A model generated the notes under the pieces. That model was not told the origin of the DNA. It did not search any database and was given only the letters and a program-made list of their open reading frames with translations. Shown one piece after another: positions 1 to 9,440 of a stretch of DNA of 64,000 bases. Made by a program: the position numbers and the translations under genes. Origin of the DNA: Cellulosimicrobium marinum (GTDB lineage Bacteria > Actinomycetota > Actinomycetes > Actinomycetales > Cellulomonadaceae); NCBI RefSeq assembly GCF_020551945.1, contig NZ_JAJBZH010000008.1, forward strand, positions 62,001 to 126,000. The letters run 5' to 3'. How positions within the stretch are numbered: position 1 is the stretch's first letter; every line of letters starts with the position of its first letter.

Positions 1-755
1 AGCTCGTCCCACGTGAACCGCACGACGGTCCAGCCCGCCGCGACGAGCGCGGCCTCGCGCGCCGCCTGCGCGCGCCGGACCGTCGCCGGGTCGCCGAACG
101 ACCCGCCGGAGTACTTCACGGCACCGTCGAACTCGATCGCGACGCGCGCCTCCACCCACGCGAGGTCGACGACGTACCGGCCGCGCGCCGTCGGCACCGG
201 CACCTGCGGTCGTGGGGCAGGCAGCCCGCGGACGACCGCGGCCAGCCGGACCAGGGTCTCCCCCGGCGACTCGGACGCGGGGTCCGCGAGCTCCAGCGCG
301 CGACGCGCGCGGACCACGCCACGCTTGCCGCGCGACTCCTCCAGGATCTGCTCGACGACGCGCCGGTCGGCACCCATCCGCAGCGCCGAGGCCACGACGA
401 CGAGGCTGCGTTCCGGGGGCGAGGAGCGCGCGCAGTCGACGACGGTCCGTTCGAGGCTCGTCACCGGCACCCCGCCGAGGCGCACGCGGTCGCGCGCGGG
501 CAGGTCGGTCCAGTGCCGCCGGACGGCCGGGTCGCGCTCACGCCCGACACGCGGGTGCACGAGCTGGGTGACGTGCACGAACGGGGGCAGGCGCCACGTC
601 CAGCACCCCCAGAGCAGCGCCGCGGTGTCGTGGCTGAACCAGTACGGGGTGGTGAAGCGGTCCACGACGCCGCGCACCTGACCGAGCAGCCAGTCCTCGC
701 GCACCCGCGTGTCGGCGTGCGGCGACGGGAGGTAGACGCCGCGGCGCACGCGCAC
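1..755 (-). CDS. AbiEi-type winged-helix / DUF559 endonuclease-like protein, C-terminus cut by the window
   Basis: The minus strand reads through without a stop from about 830 to position 2 and continues past the left edge, so the C-terminus is missing. The N-terminal part has the GELVRVRRGVYLP motif typical of AbiEi-like antitoxin winged-helix domains; the C-terminal part (VAIEFDGAVKY, then a WTVVRFTWDEL stretch) is like DUF559/Vsr-fold endonuclease domains that are commonly fused to it in actinobacteria. Function is unknown; family members are often annotated as type IV antitoxin-like or very-short-patch-like proteins. The first in-frame start codon, GTG at 755, lies inside the conserved N-terminal motif, while homology-like residues (RARDGEL) extend upstream to about 800 without a start, so the 5' end is doubtful or frameshifted. 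Confidence 0.6.
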   Translation of the reverse strand, partial: MRVRRGVYLPSPHADTRVREDWLLGQVRGVVDRFTTPYWFSHDTAALLWGCWTWRLPPFVHVTQLVHPRVGRERDPAVRRHWTDLPARDRVRLGGVPVTSLERTVVDCARSSPPERSLVVVASALRMGADRRVVEQILEESRGKRGVVRARRALELADPASESPGETLVRLAAVVRGLPAPRPQVPVPTARGRYVVDLAWVEARVAIEFDGAVKYSGGSFGDPATVRRAQAAREAALVAAGWTVVRFTWDE

Positions 756-921
756 GAGCTCGCCGTCGCGCGCCCGGGCCGTCGGCTCGGCACGGCGACG
801 CCGGTCGTACGGGACCGTTGCGGGGCCCGCTCACCGGAACTGTGGACAAACGCGAGGTGAGCGGGCACGCCCGGGCCGGGGCCGACGTCGGGCACCCACG
901 GCTCTCCCCCGCGCGACCCCG

Positions 922-3534
922 TCAGGCGTTGGCGACCAGGCCGAGCTCGGCGACGCTGGGCAGGCCGGCGTGCTTCGGCACGACGCGCACCGTGTAGCCG
1001 AACGGCCCGGACGACTCCAGCACGACCTCCCCCGCGAACGCGTGGCGGCCGGCCTCGTACGACTCGGCGAGCGCGAGGGGCTCGGCGGTGAAGTCGTCGA
1101 TGACGTCCGCCTCGGTGACGCGGCCGTGCACGACCTGCACCTCGACGTCCTCGGGACGCAGGTCGCCGAGCGAGACGTACGCGCGCACGGTGAGCCGGTC
1201 GCCGACCTGCGGCACCTCGCCGATTCCGGAGGAGTCGACGTGGTCGACCCGCACGCGGCTCCAGCCGGTGCGGACGGCCTGCTTCCAGTGCGCGAGGTCG
1301 CGGGCCGGGGCGAGCGCGTCGGCGGCGAGCGCGCGCCCGGCCGTGGCCGCAGGGACGTACAGGCGCGTGACGTACTCGCCGACCATGCGGGTCGCCTGGA
1401 CCTTGGGGCCGAGGGTGGCGAGCGTGTGGCGGACCATCTCCAGCCACCGCGCGGGCACGCCGTCGGCGTTCCGGTCGTAGAACCGGGGGGCGACCTGCTG
1501 CTCGACGAGATCGTAGAGGGCGGCGGCCTCGAGGTCGTCGCGACGGTCGGGGTCGTCGACGCCGTCGGCCGTGGGGATGGCCCAGCCGTTCTCGCCGTCG
1601 AACCACTCGTCCCACCAGCCGTCGAGGATGGACAGGTTGAGGCCGCCGTTGAGCGCGGACTTCATCCCGGACGTGCCCGACGCCTCCAGGGGGCGCAGCG
1701 GGTTGTTGAGCCACACGTCGCAGCCCGGGTAGAGCGACTGCGCCATGGCGATGTCGTAGTTCGGCAGGAAGACGATGCGGTGGCGCACCTCGGGGTCGTC
1801 GGTGAACCGGACGAGCTGCTGGATGAGGCGCTTGCCCTGGTCGTCCGCCGGGTGCGACTTGCCGGCCACGACGAGCTGCACGGGGTGCTCCGGGTGCAGC
1901 AGCAGCGCCTTGAGGCGCTCGGGGTCGCGCAGCATGAGCGTGAGGCGCTTGTACGTGGGGACGCGGCGCGCGAAGCCGATGGTCAGCACGTCGGGCGAGA
2001 GCACGTCGTCGATCCAGCCGACCTCGGCGGGCGTCGCGCCGCGCTCGCGCCACGACCGGCGCACGCGCCGGCGCGCCTCGTCGACCAGCCGGCCGCGCAT
2101 CTCGCGGCGGATCGCCCACAGCTCGCCGTCGCTCACGGCCGGGCCGTCGCCGTCGCGCCCGGACCGCAGCCAGCCCGACGACGCGTGGTCGGCCGTGAGC
2201 TCGTCGAGCCCGAGCCGCTCGGCCTCCAGGCCAGCGAGCGCCGGGTCGACCCACGTGGGCGAGTGGACGCCGTTCGTCACGGACGTGATGGGGACCTCGC
2301 GCGCGTCGAAGCCGGGCCACAGGCCCTCGAACATGCCGCGGGACACCTCGCCGTGCAGGAGGGAGACGCCGTTGGCGCGGCCACCGAGGCGCAGGCCCAT
2401 GACGGCCATGTTGAAGACGGTGGGGTCGCCGCCGTCGTAGTCCTCCGCGCCGAGGGCGAGGACGCGCTCGACGGGCAGCCCGTCGACGGCCATGTCGCCG
2501 CCGAAGTACTGCGTGACGAGGTCGCGGCCGAACCGGTCGATGCCGGCGGGCACGGGGGTGTGCGTCGTGAAGACGGTGGCGGCGCGCACGGCCTCGAGCG
2601 CCTCGTCGAACGTCAGGCCCTGACCGACGAGCTCGCGGATCCGCTCGACGCCGAGGAAGCCCGCGTGGCCCTCGTTGGTGTGGTAGACCTCCGGCTCGGG
2701 CGCGCCGGTGAGGCGCGACCACAGGCGCAGCGCGCGCACGCCCCCGACGCCGAGCAGGAGCTCCTGCTGGAGCCGGTGCTCGCCGCCGCCGCCGTAGAGC
2801 CGGTCGGTGACCTTGCGGGCGGCCTCGTCGTTGCCGGGCACGTTGGAGTCGAGGAGCAGCAGCGGGACGCGGCCGACGGCGGCGACCCACACGTGGGCGT
2901 GCAGCGACCGGCCGCCGGGCAGCGGCAGCGTGACGCGGGCGGGCGTGCCGTCGTCCTCGCGCAGGAGCGTGAGCGGCAGGCCGTCCGGGTCGAGCAGCGG
3001 GTACGTCTCGACCTGCCAGCCGTCGCGCGTGAGGGACTGCTTGAAGTACCCCGCGCCGTACAGGAGCCCGACGCCGACGATCGGCACGCCGAGGTCGCTC
3101 GCGCTCTTGAGGTGGTCGCCCGCGAGGATGCCGAGGCCGCCCGAGTACTGGGGCAGCACGGACGTGATGCCGAACTCGGGCGAGAAGTACGCGATCGCCG
3201 CGGGGAGCGGGCCGTCGCCGGGGCCACCCGACGCGGCCTGCTGCTGATACCACAGGTCGTCCTGCAGGTAATGGCGCAGCCCGTCGGCCGCGGTGCGCAC
3301 GCGCTCCACGAACGCCGTGTCGTCCGCGAGCGCCGCGAGCCGGTCGGGGCCGAGCGCGCCGAGGAGCGCGACCGGGTCGCCGTGCACGTCGGCCCACAGG
3401 TCGGGGTCGATCCCGGCGAAGAGATCGCGCGTCGGGGCGTGCCACGACCAGCGCAGGTTGTGCGCCAGCTCGTCGAGGTCCCGCAGGGGGGCGGGCAGCA
3501 GGGTGCGGACGGTGAACCGTCGGATCGCTCTCAC
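922..3534 (-). CDS. glgP: Alpha-glucan (glycogen/maltodextrin) phosphorylase, GT35
   Basis: Releases glucose-1-phosphate from the non-reducing ends of alpha-1,4-glucans, in the cytoplasm. 870 residues, the usual size of the actinobacterial DUF3417-containing form. The N-terminus carries the DUF3417 signature (HNLRWSWHAPTRDLF, about residues 25-40). Near the C-terminal third EASGTSGMKSALNGG holds the lysine that binds pyridoxal phosphate, preceded by a VVAGKSHP segment and the substrate-site sequence LPNYDIAMAQSLYPG. The GTG at 3534 is chosen because DUF3417 homology starts just after it and a TAGTCT -10 box ends 7 nt upstream, implying a leaderless or near-leaderless transcript. Divergent from glgE, so degradation and synthesis share one control region. 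The reading frame is open far upstream, but that part overlaps glgE and is not coding. Confidence 0.93.
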   Translation of the reverse strand: MRAIRRFTVRTLLPAPLRDLDELAHNLRWSWHAPTRDLFAGIDPDLWADVHGDPVALLGALGPDRLAALADDTAFVERVRTAADGLRHYLQDDLWYQQQAASGGPGDGPLPAAIAYFSPEFGITSVLPQYSGGLGILAGDHLKSASDLGVPIVGVGLLYGAGYFKQSLTRDGWQVETYPLLDPDGLPLTLLREDDGTPARVTLPLPGGRSLHAHVWVAAVGRVPLLLLDSNVPGNDEAARKVTDRLYGGGGEHRLQQELLLGVGGVRALRLWSRLTGAPEPEVYHTNEGHAGFLGVERIRELVGQGLTFDEALEAVRAATVFTTHTPVPAGIDRFGRDLVTQYFGGDMAVDGLPVERVLALGAEDYDGGDPTVFNMAVMGLRLGGRANGVSLLHGEVSRGMFEGLWPGFDAREVPITSVTNGVHSPTWVDPALAGLEAERLGLDELTADHASSGWLRSGRDGDGPAVSDGELWAIRREMRGRLVDEARRRVRRSWRERGATPAEVGWIDDVLSPDVLTIGFARRVPTYKRLTLMLRDPERLKALLLHPEHPVQLVVAGKSHPADDQGKRLIQQLVRFTDDPEVRHRIVFLPNYDIAMAQSLYPGCDVWLNNPLRPLEASGTSGMKSALNGGLNLSILDGWWDEWFDGENGWAIPTADGVDDPDRRDDLEAAALYDLVEQQVAPRFYDRNADGVPARWLEMVRHTLATLGPKVQATRMVGEYVTRLYVPAATAGRALAADALAPARDLAHWKQAVRTGWSRVRVDHVDSSGIGEVPQVGDRLTVRAYVSLGDLRPEDVEVQVVHGRVTEADVIDDFTAEPLALAESYEAGRHAFAGEVVLESSGPFGYTVRVVPKHAGLPSVAELGLVANA

Positions 3535-3541
3535 GGGGACG

Positions 3542-3547
3542 AGACTA
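3542..3547 (-). promoter_or_regulatory. -10 box of glgP (TAGTCT)
   Basis: TAGTCT on the minus strand, 7 nt before the GTG start of glgP; no ribosome binding site fits between, so the transcript is probably leaderless. No clear -35 hexamer is seen. Confidence 0.5.
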
Positions 3548-3667
3548 CGCAGCCGGACGGCGTGGCACACGCTCACCGTGTCTCGTCGGCGTAACGCGCG
3601 CGTGAACTCTCGCGCCGGTGCTCGGCCGAGGACCGGCCACCGCGTGCCTGCCCCCCGCACCCCTCGA

Positions 3668-3673
3668 TACGTT
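3668..3673 (+). promoter_or_regulatory. -10 box of glgE operon (TACGTT)
   Basis: TACGTT ends 6 nt before the GTG start of glgE, the spacing of a leaderless actinobacterial start. A G-run (GGGGG) lies in the gap and could alternatively act as a weak ribosome binding site. Confidence 0.45.
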
Positions 3674-3679
3674 GGGGGC

Positions 3680-5830
3680 GTGACGTCGACACCGCAGGCC
3701 CGCGTGCCCGCCACCCCACCCTCTGCCCCGACGGCCCCCGCTCCTGCCGCGACGGCGACGGAACGCCCTCCCGCCCCCGCACCCGCACCCGCGGCCCCGG
3801 TCGGGCGCATCCCCGTCCTCGCCGTCTCGCCCGTCGTCGAGGGCGGTCGCTGGCCCGCGAAGGCCGTCGTCGGGGAGATGGTGCCGGTGGAGGCGACGGT
3901 CTTCCGCGAGGGGCACGACGCCGTCGCCGCGACCGCCGTGCTCGTCGCGCCCGACGGGACGGAGCGCACCGCGCCGATGGTCGACGTCGCGCCCGGTCTC
4001 GACCGGTTCCGCGCGACCCTGCACCCCGACGCCGAGGGCGACTGGTCGCTGCGGGTCGAGGCGTGGAGCGACCCGTACGGCACGTGGGCGCACGACGCGA
4101 CGATCAAGGTCGAGGCGGGCGTCGACGTCGACCTCATGCTCGCGGAGGGCGTCCGGCTGGTCGAGCGCGTCCTCGCCGACGCCGTGCCGCTCCCGGCGCC
4201 TGACGGCACCGCCGGCGCCCGGACACCCGACGACGAGCGCACGCTCGCCGCCGCGCTCGCCGCCCTGCGCGACGCGTCCCGGCCCGCGCCCGCCCGACTC
4301 GCCGCGGCGACGTCGCCCGAGGTGCGGGACGTCCTGCGGCGCGCCCCCTTGCGCGACCACGTGACGGCGTCGGCCACGTACCCGCTGCGCGTGGAGCGCC
4401 CGCTGGCGCTCGCGGGCGCCTGGTACGAGATGTTCCCGCGCTCGGAGGGGGCGCGGCGGCTCAAGGACGGCCGGTGGCGCTCCGGGACGTTCACCGCGGC
4501 GGCGCGGCGGCTGCCCGCGATCGCGGCGATGGGCTTCGACGTCGTGTACCTCACCCCGGTGCACCCGATCGGCGCCACCCACCGCAAGGGCCGGAACAAC
4601 TCGCTCACCGCGCTGCCGGGCGACCCGGGCAGCCCGTACGCGATCGGGTCGAAGGACGGCGGGCACGACGCGATCCACCCCGAGCTGGGCAGCGAGCGCA
4701 CCTTCCGCGCGTTCGTGAAGGAGGCGCGACGCCACGGGCTGGAGGTGGCGATCGACCTGGCGCTCCAGTGCTCGCCGGACCACCCGTGGGTGGCCGAGCA
4801 CCCGGAGTGGTTCACGACGCGCGTCGACGGGTCGATCGCGTACGCCGAGAACCCGCCGAAGAAGTACCAGGACATCTACCCGCTGAACTTCGACGACGAC
4901 CCCGCGGGGATCTACGCCGAGGTGCTGCGCGTGGTGCGCGTGTGGATCGACCGGGGCGTCACCGCGTTCCGCGTCGACAACCCGCACACGAAGCCGCTCG
5001 ACTTCTGGGAGTGGCTGCTCGCGGAGGTCCGCCGCACGAACCCCGAGGTGATCTTCCTGTCGGAGGCGTTCACCAAGCCCGCGATGATGCACACGCTCGC
5101 GCGCATCGGGTTCCACCAGTCGTACACGTACTTCACGTGGCGCAACACGCGCGACGAGCTCGCCGAGTACCTGGAGGAGGTGTCCGGCGAGGGCGGCGCA
5201 TACATGCGCCCGTCCTTCTGGCCGACGACGCACGACATCCTCCCGCCGTACCTCCAGCACGGCGGGGTGGCCGGGTTCGCGGTCCGCGCGGTGCTCGCCG
5301 CCCTCGGCTCGCCCACGTGGGGGATCTACTCCGGCTACGAGCTCGTGGAGAACGTGCCGCGGCCGGGCGTCGAGGAGCAGATCGACAACGAGAAGTACGA
5401 GTACAAGCCCCGCGACTGGGCCGCGGCGGGGGAGATCGGCATCTCGACGCTCCTCACCCGGCTCAACGAGGTCCGCCGCGACCACCCGGCGCTGCGTCAG
5501 CTCCGCAACCTCACCGTGCACCCGACGACGAACGACCAGGTGCTCGCGTTCTCGCGGCACCTGCCCGCCGAGCACTCGCCGACCGGCGAGGCCGACACGG
5601 TCGTCGTCGTGGTGAACCTCGACCCGCACTCCCCGCAGGAGTCCGACGTGCACCTCGACCTCGCGGCCCTCGGCCTCCCGACGCCGCCCGACGGCCACGA
5701 CCCGTGGACGCCGTCGTTCGTCGCGCACGACGAGCTGTCCGGCGAGAGCTTCCCGTGGGGCGAGAAGGTCTACGTGCGGCTGGAGCCCCAGCGGCAAGTC
5801 GCGCACGTCGTGCACGTGAGGCCCGCGTGA
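3680..5830 (+). CDS. glgE: Alpha-1,4-glucan:maltose-1-phosphate maltosyltransferase GlgE (GH13_3)
   Basis: Transfers maltosyl units from maltose-1-phosphate to the non-reducing end of alpha-1,4-glucans; the polymerising step of the GlgE route. 716 residues, with an Ala/Pro-rich N-terminal tail (about residues 1-45), a beta-sandwich N domain, then the GH13 barrel. The retaining nucleophile is the Asp of FRVDNPHTKP (about residue 433) and the acid/base is the Glu of IFLSEAFTKP; the family-typical EMFPRSEG and KGRNN motifs are present. The GTG at 3680 is chosen because it follows the divergent promoter region with a -10 box 6 nt away. It overlaps treS by GTGA, so translation of the two is coupled. 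First gene of glgE-treS-mak-glgB. Confidence 0.95.
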   Translation: MTSTPQARVPATPPSAPTAPAPAATATERPPAPAPAPAAPVGRIPVLAVSPVVEGGRWPAKAVVGEMVPVEATVFREGHDAVAATAVLVAPDGTERTAPMVDVAPGLDRFRATLHPDAEGDWSLRVEAWSDPYGTWAHDATIKVEAGVDVDLMLAEGVRLVERVLADAVPLPAPDGTAGARTPDDERTLAAALAALRDASRPAPARLAAATSPEVRDVLRRAPLRDHVTASATYPLRVERPLALAGAWYEMFPRSEGARRLKDGRWRSGTFTAAARRLPAIAAMGFDVVYLTPVHPIGATHRKGRNNSLTALPGDPGSPYAIGSKDGGHDAIHPELGSERTFRAFVKEARRHGLEVAIDLALQCSPDHPWVAEHPEWFTTRVDGSIAYAENPPKKYQDIYPLNFDDDPAGIYAEVLRVVRVWIDRGVTAFRVDNPHTKPLDFWEWLLAEVRRTNPEVIFLSEAFTKPAMMHTLARIGFHQSYTYFTWRNTRDELAEYLEEVSGEGGAYMRPSFWPTTHDILPPYLQHGGVAGFAVRAVLAALGSPTWGIYSGYELVENVPRPGVEEQIDNEKYEYKPRDWAAAGEIGISTLLTRLNEVRRDHPALRQLRNLTVHPTTNDQVLAFSRHLPAEHSPTGEADTVVVVVNLDPHSPQESDVHLDLAALGLPTPPDGHDPWTPSFVAHDELSGESFPWGEKVYVRLEPQRQVAHVVHVRPA

Positions 5831-7602
5831 CGGGGCGCGAGGTCGCCGCCGGGCCCGCGCCCGTGCCGCCCCTGACCGCGCCCGTCCCGATCGCCGCCCT
5901 GCCGCCCCGGCGCCAGCCCGTCGCGACGACGGACACGCGGCCCGGCCTGTCCGACGACCCGGACTGGTACCGCACCGCGGTGTTCTACGAGGTCATCGTG
6001 CGCGCGTTCTCCGACTCCGACGGCACGGGCACGGGCGACCTGCGCGGCCTCATCGACCGCCTCGACTACCTGCAGTGGCTCGGCATCGACGCGCTGTGGC
6101 TGCCGCCGTTCTTCCCGTCGCCGCTGCGCGACGGCGGGTACGACGTGTCGGACTACACGGCGATCGCCGCGCAGTACGGCTCGACGTCGGAGTTCGCCGA
6201 GCTCGTCACCGAGGCGCACGCGCGCGGCATCCGCGTCGTCATCGACCTCGTCATGAACCACACGAGCGACCAGCACCCGTGGTTCCAGGCGTCGCGCGCC
6301 GACCCCGAGGGCCCGTACGGCGACTTCTACGTGTGGAGCGACGACGACACGCGGTACCCCGACGCGCGCATCATCTTCGTCGACACGGAGACGTCCAACT
6401 GGACGTTCGACCCCGTGCGGCGGCAGTTCTTCTGGCACCGGTTCTTCTCCCACCAGCCCGACCTCAACTTCGAGAACCCGCGCGTCGCCGACGCGATGCT
6501 CGACGTCGCGCGGTTCTGGCTGCAGATGGGCGTCGACGGCTTCCGTCTCGACGCCGTGCCCTACCTGTTCGAGGAGGAGGGCACGAACTGCGAGAACCTG
6601 CCGCGCACGCACGCGTTCCTGCGCCGCGTGCGGAAGATGGTCGACACCGAGTTCCCCGGCCGCATCCTGCTCGCCGAGGCGAACCAGTGGCCGCGCGAGG
6701 TGGTGGACTACTTCGGCACCGACGAGGAGCCGGAGTGCCACATGTGCTTCCACTTCCCCGTCATGCCGCGCATCTTCTACGCGATCCGCGACCAGCGGGC
6801 GAACCAGCTCGTGGAGATCCTCGCGGACACGCCCGAGATCCCCGCGGGCGGTCAGTGGAGCACGTTCCTGCGCAACCACGACGAGCTCACCCTGGAGATG
6901 GTCTCCACGGAGGAGCGCGCGTCCATGTACGGGTGGTACGCGCAGGACCCGCGCATGCGCGCGAACGTCGGGATCCGGCGTCGGCTCGCGACGCTGCTCG
7001 ACAACTCCCGCAAGGAGGTCGAGCTCGCGCACGCCCTCCTGCTGTCCCTGCCCGGCAGCCCGTGCCTGTACTACGGCGACGAGATCGGGATGGGCGACAA
7101 CATCTGGCTGCCCGACCGCGACGCCGTGCGCACCCCCATGCAGTGGACGCCCGACCGCAACGCCGGCTTCTCCACGGCCGACCCGGGCAAGCTCTACCTG
7201 CCGCTCGTGCAGTCGCTGGTCCACCACTACGGGTACGTCAACGTCGAGGCACAGCTCGAGCAGTCGACGTCGCTGCTGCACTGGGTCCACGGCATGCTCA
7301 AGGTGCGCCGCCGCCACCCCGCGTTCGGCACGGGCGACTTCGTCGCGCTGGAGTGCGACAACGAGTCCGTCCTCGCCTTCCTCCGGCGCACGCCCGACGA
7401 GACGGTCCTGTGCGTCGCGAACCTCGCGGCGACGGCACGGTCCGCGACGGTCCACCTGCCCGACCACGCGGGCGCGAGCCTCACCGACGTGTTCGGCGGC
7501 GCGCGCTTCCCCGGCGTGGACGCCGACGGCCGGGTCGCGATGACCTGGGGGTCGCGCGACTTCTACTGGCTCGCCGTCGGCCCGCCGGACGAGGAGGACT
7601 GA
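5827..7602 (+). CDS. treS: Trehalose synthase / maltose alpha-D-glucosyltransferase (GH13_16)
   Basis: Interconverts trehalose and maltose, feeding maltose to the maltokinase downstream. 591 residues without the C-terminal maltokinase domain found fused in many bacteria; the kinase is a separate gene here. GH13 motifs visible: DLVMNHTSDQHPWF (region I), DGFRLDAVPYLFEEEG with the nucleophile Asp, ILLAEANQWP with the acid/base Glu, and FLRNHDELTLEM. The start GTG overlaps the glgE stop by 4 nt; a second GTG about 100 nt downstream (VATTDTRPG) would trim a Pro-rich N-terminal tail and cannot be excluded. The last 40 nt overlap the convergent small ORF on the other strand. Confidence 0.95.
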   Translation: MTGREVAAGPAPVPPLTAPVPIAALPPRRQPVATTDTRPGLSDDPDWYRTAVFYEVIVRAFSDSDGTGTGDLRGLIDRLDYLQWLGIDALWLPPFFPSPLRDGGYDVSDYTAIAAQYGSTSEFAELVTEAHARGIRVVIDLVMNHTSDQHPWFQASRADPEGPYGDFYVWSDDDTRYPDARIIFVDTETSNWTFDPVRRQFFWHRFFSHQPDLNFENPRVADAMLDVARFWLQMGVDGFRLDAVPYLFEEEGTNCENLPRTHAFLRRVRKMVDTEFPGRILLAEANQWPREVVDYFGTDEEPECHMCFHFPVMPRIFYAIRDQRANQLVEILADTPEIPAGGQWSTFLRNHDELTLEMVSTEERASMYGWYAQDPRMRANVGIRRRLATLLDNSRKEVELAHALLLSLPGSPCLYYGDEIGMGDNIWLPDRDAVRTPMQWTPDRNAGFSTADPGKLYLPLVQSLVHHYGYVNVEAQLEQSTSLLHWVHGMLKVRRRHPAFGTGDFVALECDNESVLAFLRRTPDETVLCVANLAATARSATVHLPDHAGASLTDVFGGARFPGVDADGRVAMTWGSRDFYWLAVGPPDEED

Positions 7603-7781
7603 CCGAGCCTCCGCACGGTCGCCGCGAGCTCCCGGGCGAGGTCCCCGAGGACCTCGCTCTTCTCGACGACCGCGGCCCGCTCGCCGCACGCCTCGCACGT
7701 GAACCAGCTCACGACCGAGACCATGTGCGCCACCGGGACACCCTCCTGCGTCAGCCGCACGTCACGGTGCTCGCACCCCAC
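7563..7781 (-). CDS. Small Cys/His zinc-ribbon-like protein antisense between treS and mak
   Basis: About 72 residues. A CEH motif at the N-terminus and a CEAC pair about 30 residues on (FTCEACGERAAVVEK) look like a treble-clef or zinc-ribbon metal site; the rest is a short hydrophilic helix (VLGDLARELAATVRRL). A strong GGGAGG ribosome binding site lies 4 nt before GTG 7784 and 7 nt before GTG 7781; the latter has the better spacing. The 3' end overlaps the end of treS on the opposite strand. The strong ribosome binding site and the Cys pattern argue that it is a gene, not a shadow, but I know no function for it. Confidence 0.6.
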   Translation of the reverse strand: MGCEHRDVRLTQEGVPVAHMVSVVSWFTCEACGERAAVVEKSEVLGDLARELAATVRRLGQSSSSGGPTASQ

Positions 7782-7963
7782 CACGGTTCCTCCCGTCCTG
7801 CCCCCGCGCCAGGGCGGTCCCGGCGCGCACGATCCTCCCGCGGGCCACCGACACGGACCTCGTCGCCCTGCCGCTCGGCCGCCCATCGGCCGCCCGAGCG
7901 GCATGGCGACGCCACTCGTGGTGGCATGGACCTGCTGCCCGGACCGACAGACGAAGGAGACGC

Positions 7964-9364
7964 GTGGCCGCCCGACGCACGGACCTCCCCTCGCCCGACC
8001 TCCTCGCCCTGCTCGACACCTGGCTCCCGGCCCGCCGCTGGTACCCCGTCAAGGGTGTCGCCGTCCGGCACGTCCCCTGGCTGTCCCTCGCGCTCGACGT
8101 CCCGGACCCGGCGGCCCACGGGGTCGCCCCGGGGGCGTGGGACGACCTGCAGGTCGCGCTGCACCTCGTGCGGCTCGTCGGCGACGGGGTCGACCTCGTC
8201 GTCCAGGTACCCCTCGTGCTCGGCCCCCCGCACGACGGCACCGCACCCCCGACCGCCGTCGGCGAGGTCGTCGTGGACGGCAGGCCCCGCGTCGTGCACG
8301 ACGGCGCGGCGCACCCCGCCGCGTGGGCCGCCGTGCTCGCCGCCGCCACCTGGGAGGACGACGCCGACCGCACCGCCCTCGACCTCACCGGCGGGCGCGC
8401 GCTCGCCGTCGAGCAGTCCAACTCGTCCGTCCTCCTCCCCGGGACGGCGGGCGGCACCATGCTCAAGCTGCTGCGCGCCGTCGCGATCGGGCCCAACCCG
8501 GACGTGACGATCCCCCGCGCCCTCGCCCGCCAGGGCTGGCCCGGCGTGCCGCGCCCCCTCGCGTGGCTGGAGGTCGCGTGGGACGCCGACGACGACCCGC
8601 ACCCCGGCGACGGCCCCCGGACCGCCCACCTCGCGATCCTCGGCGAGTTCGTCGACGGCGCCCGCGACGGCTTCGACCTCGCGTGCGCCTACGCCGGCCA
8701 GGACGAGTCGTTCGCCGACCTCGCGGTCGACCTCGGCCGCCTCCTCGCCGACCTGCACGGCGCGCTCCGCAGCGCGTTCGGCGTGGGGTCGCCCGTCGAC
8801 GTGCGCTGGCTCCTCGCCGACCTGCGCCGCCGGTCCGACGAGGCCGTCGCGTCGTCGGCCGCGCTCGGGCGCCGCGCCGCGCACGTCGCAGCGTTCTGGG
8901 ACCGGACCGCCGCCCGGCTCGGCGACGTCGCCCACGTGCCCGACGCGCTCCCCCGGCTGCAGACCGTCCACGGCGACCTCCACCTCGGGCAGGTGCTCCA
9001 CGCCCGACGGTTCGGCTGGAAGGTCCTCGACTTCGAAGGAGAACCGCTGCGGCCCGTCGCCGAACGCACCCGCCCCGACCTCGCGCTGCGCGACGTCGCC
9101 GGCATCGTCCGGTCGTTCGACTACGCCGCCGCCGTCGGCCGCGCCCCGAACCCCGGCTGGGCCGTCCAGGCGCGCAACGCCTTCCTGGAGGCGTACGACC
9201 ACGCCGACACCGCCGGCGTCGACCGCGCCACCTCCGAGGTGCTCGTCCGCGCGCTCACCCTCGACAAAGCGCTGTACGAGGTCGTCTACGAGTCCCGCAA
9301 CCGCCCCGACTGGGAACCGATCCCCCTCGCCGCCGTCGACCGCCTGCTCGCGTCCGACGGGTGA
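7964..9364 (+). CDS. mak: Maltokinase (Pep2/Mak)
   Basis: Phosphorylates maltose with ATP to maltose-1-phosphate, the donor for GlgE. 466 residues with an aminoglycoside-phosphotransferase-like fold: the catalytic loop [10 protein letters not shown] and the metal-binding LDFEGEP are clear (about residues 338-365). The N-terminal maltokinase cap has [11 protein letters not shown]. The GTG at 7964 follows a GAAGGAGA ribosome binding site by 3-4 nt. It lies 361 nt after treS, a gap mostly filled by an antisense small gene, so it may also have its own promoter. Followed after 76 nt by glgB. Confidence 0.93.
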   Translation: MAARRTDLPSPDLLALLDTWLPARRWYPVKGVAVRHVPWLSLALDVPDPAAHGVAPGAWDDLQVALHLVRLVGDGVDLVVQVPLVLGPPHDGTAPPTAVGEVVVDGRPRVVHDGAAHPAAWAAVLAAATWEDDADRTALDLTGGRALAVEQSNSSVLLPGTAGGTMLKLLRAVAIGPNPDVTIPRALARQGWPGVPRPLAWLEVAWDADDDPHPGDGPRTAHLAILGEFVDGARDGFDLACAYAGQDESFADLAVDLGRLLADLHGALRSAFGVGSPVDVRWLLADLRRRSDEAVASSAALGRRAAHVAAFWDRTAARLGDVAHVPDALPRLQTVHGDLHLGQVLHARRFGWKVLDFEGEPLRPVAERTRPDLALRDVAGIVRSFDYAAAVGRAPNPGWAVQARNAFLEAYDHADTAGVDRATSEVLVRALTLDKALYEVVYESRNRPDWEPIPLAAVDRLLASDG

Positions 9365-9440
9365 GCCCTGCCCCCGGACCGGCCGCACCGCCCGGCGAGC
9401 CCGTCATGTGAGCGACACACGGACGTGGAAGGGTGGGCGC

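Noticed and set aside
970-3594. 874-codon open frame antisense to glgP
   Set aside because: Shadow frame caused by very high third-position GC; no family pattern, no ribosome binding site, fully inside glgP.
3535-4875. Upstream extension of the glgP frame to 4875
   Set aside because: Overlaps glgE on the other strand; conserved DUF3417 homology begins at 3534.
6075-9411. Very long open frames overlapping treS and mak (810 and 570 codons)
   Set aside because: Arg/Pro-rich composition typical of out-of-frame reading of GC-rich genes; the real frames carry all catalytic motifs.
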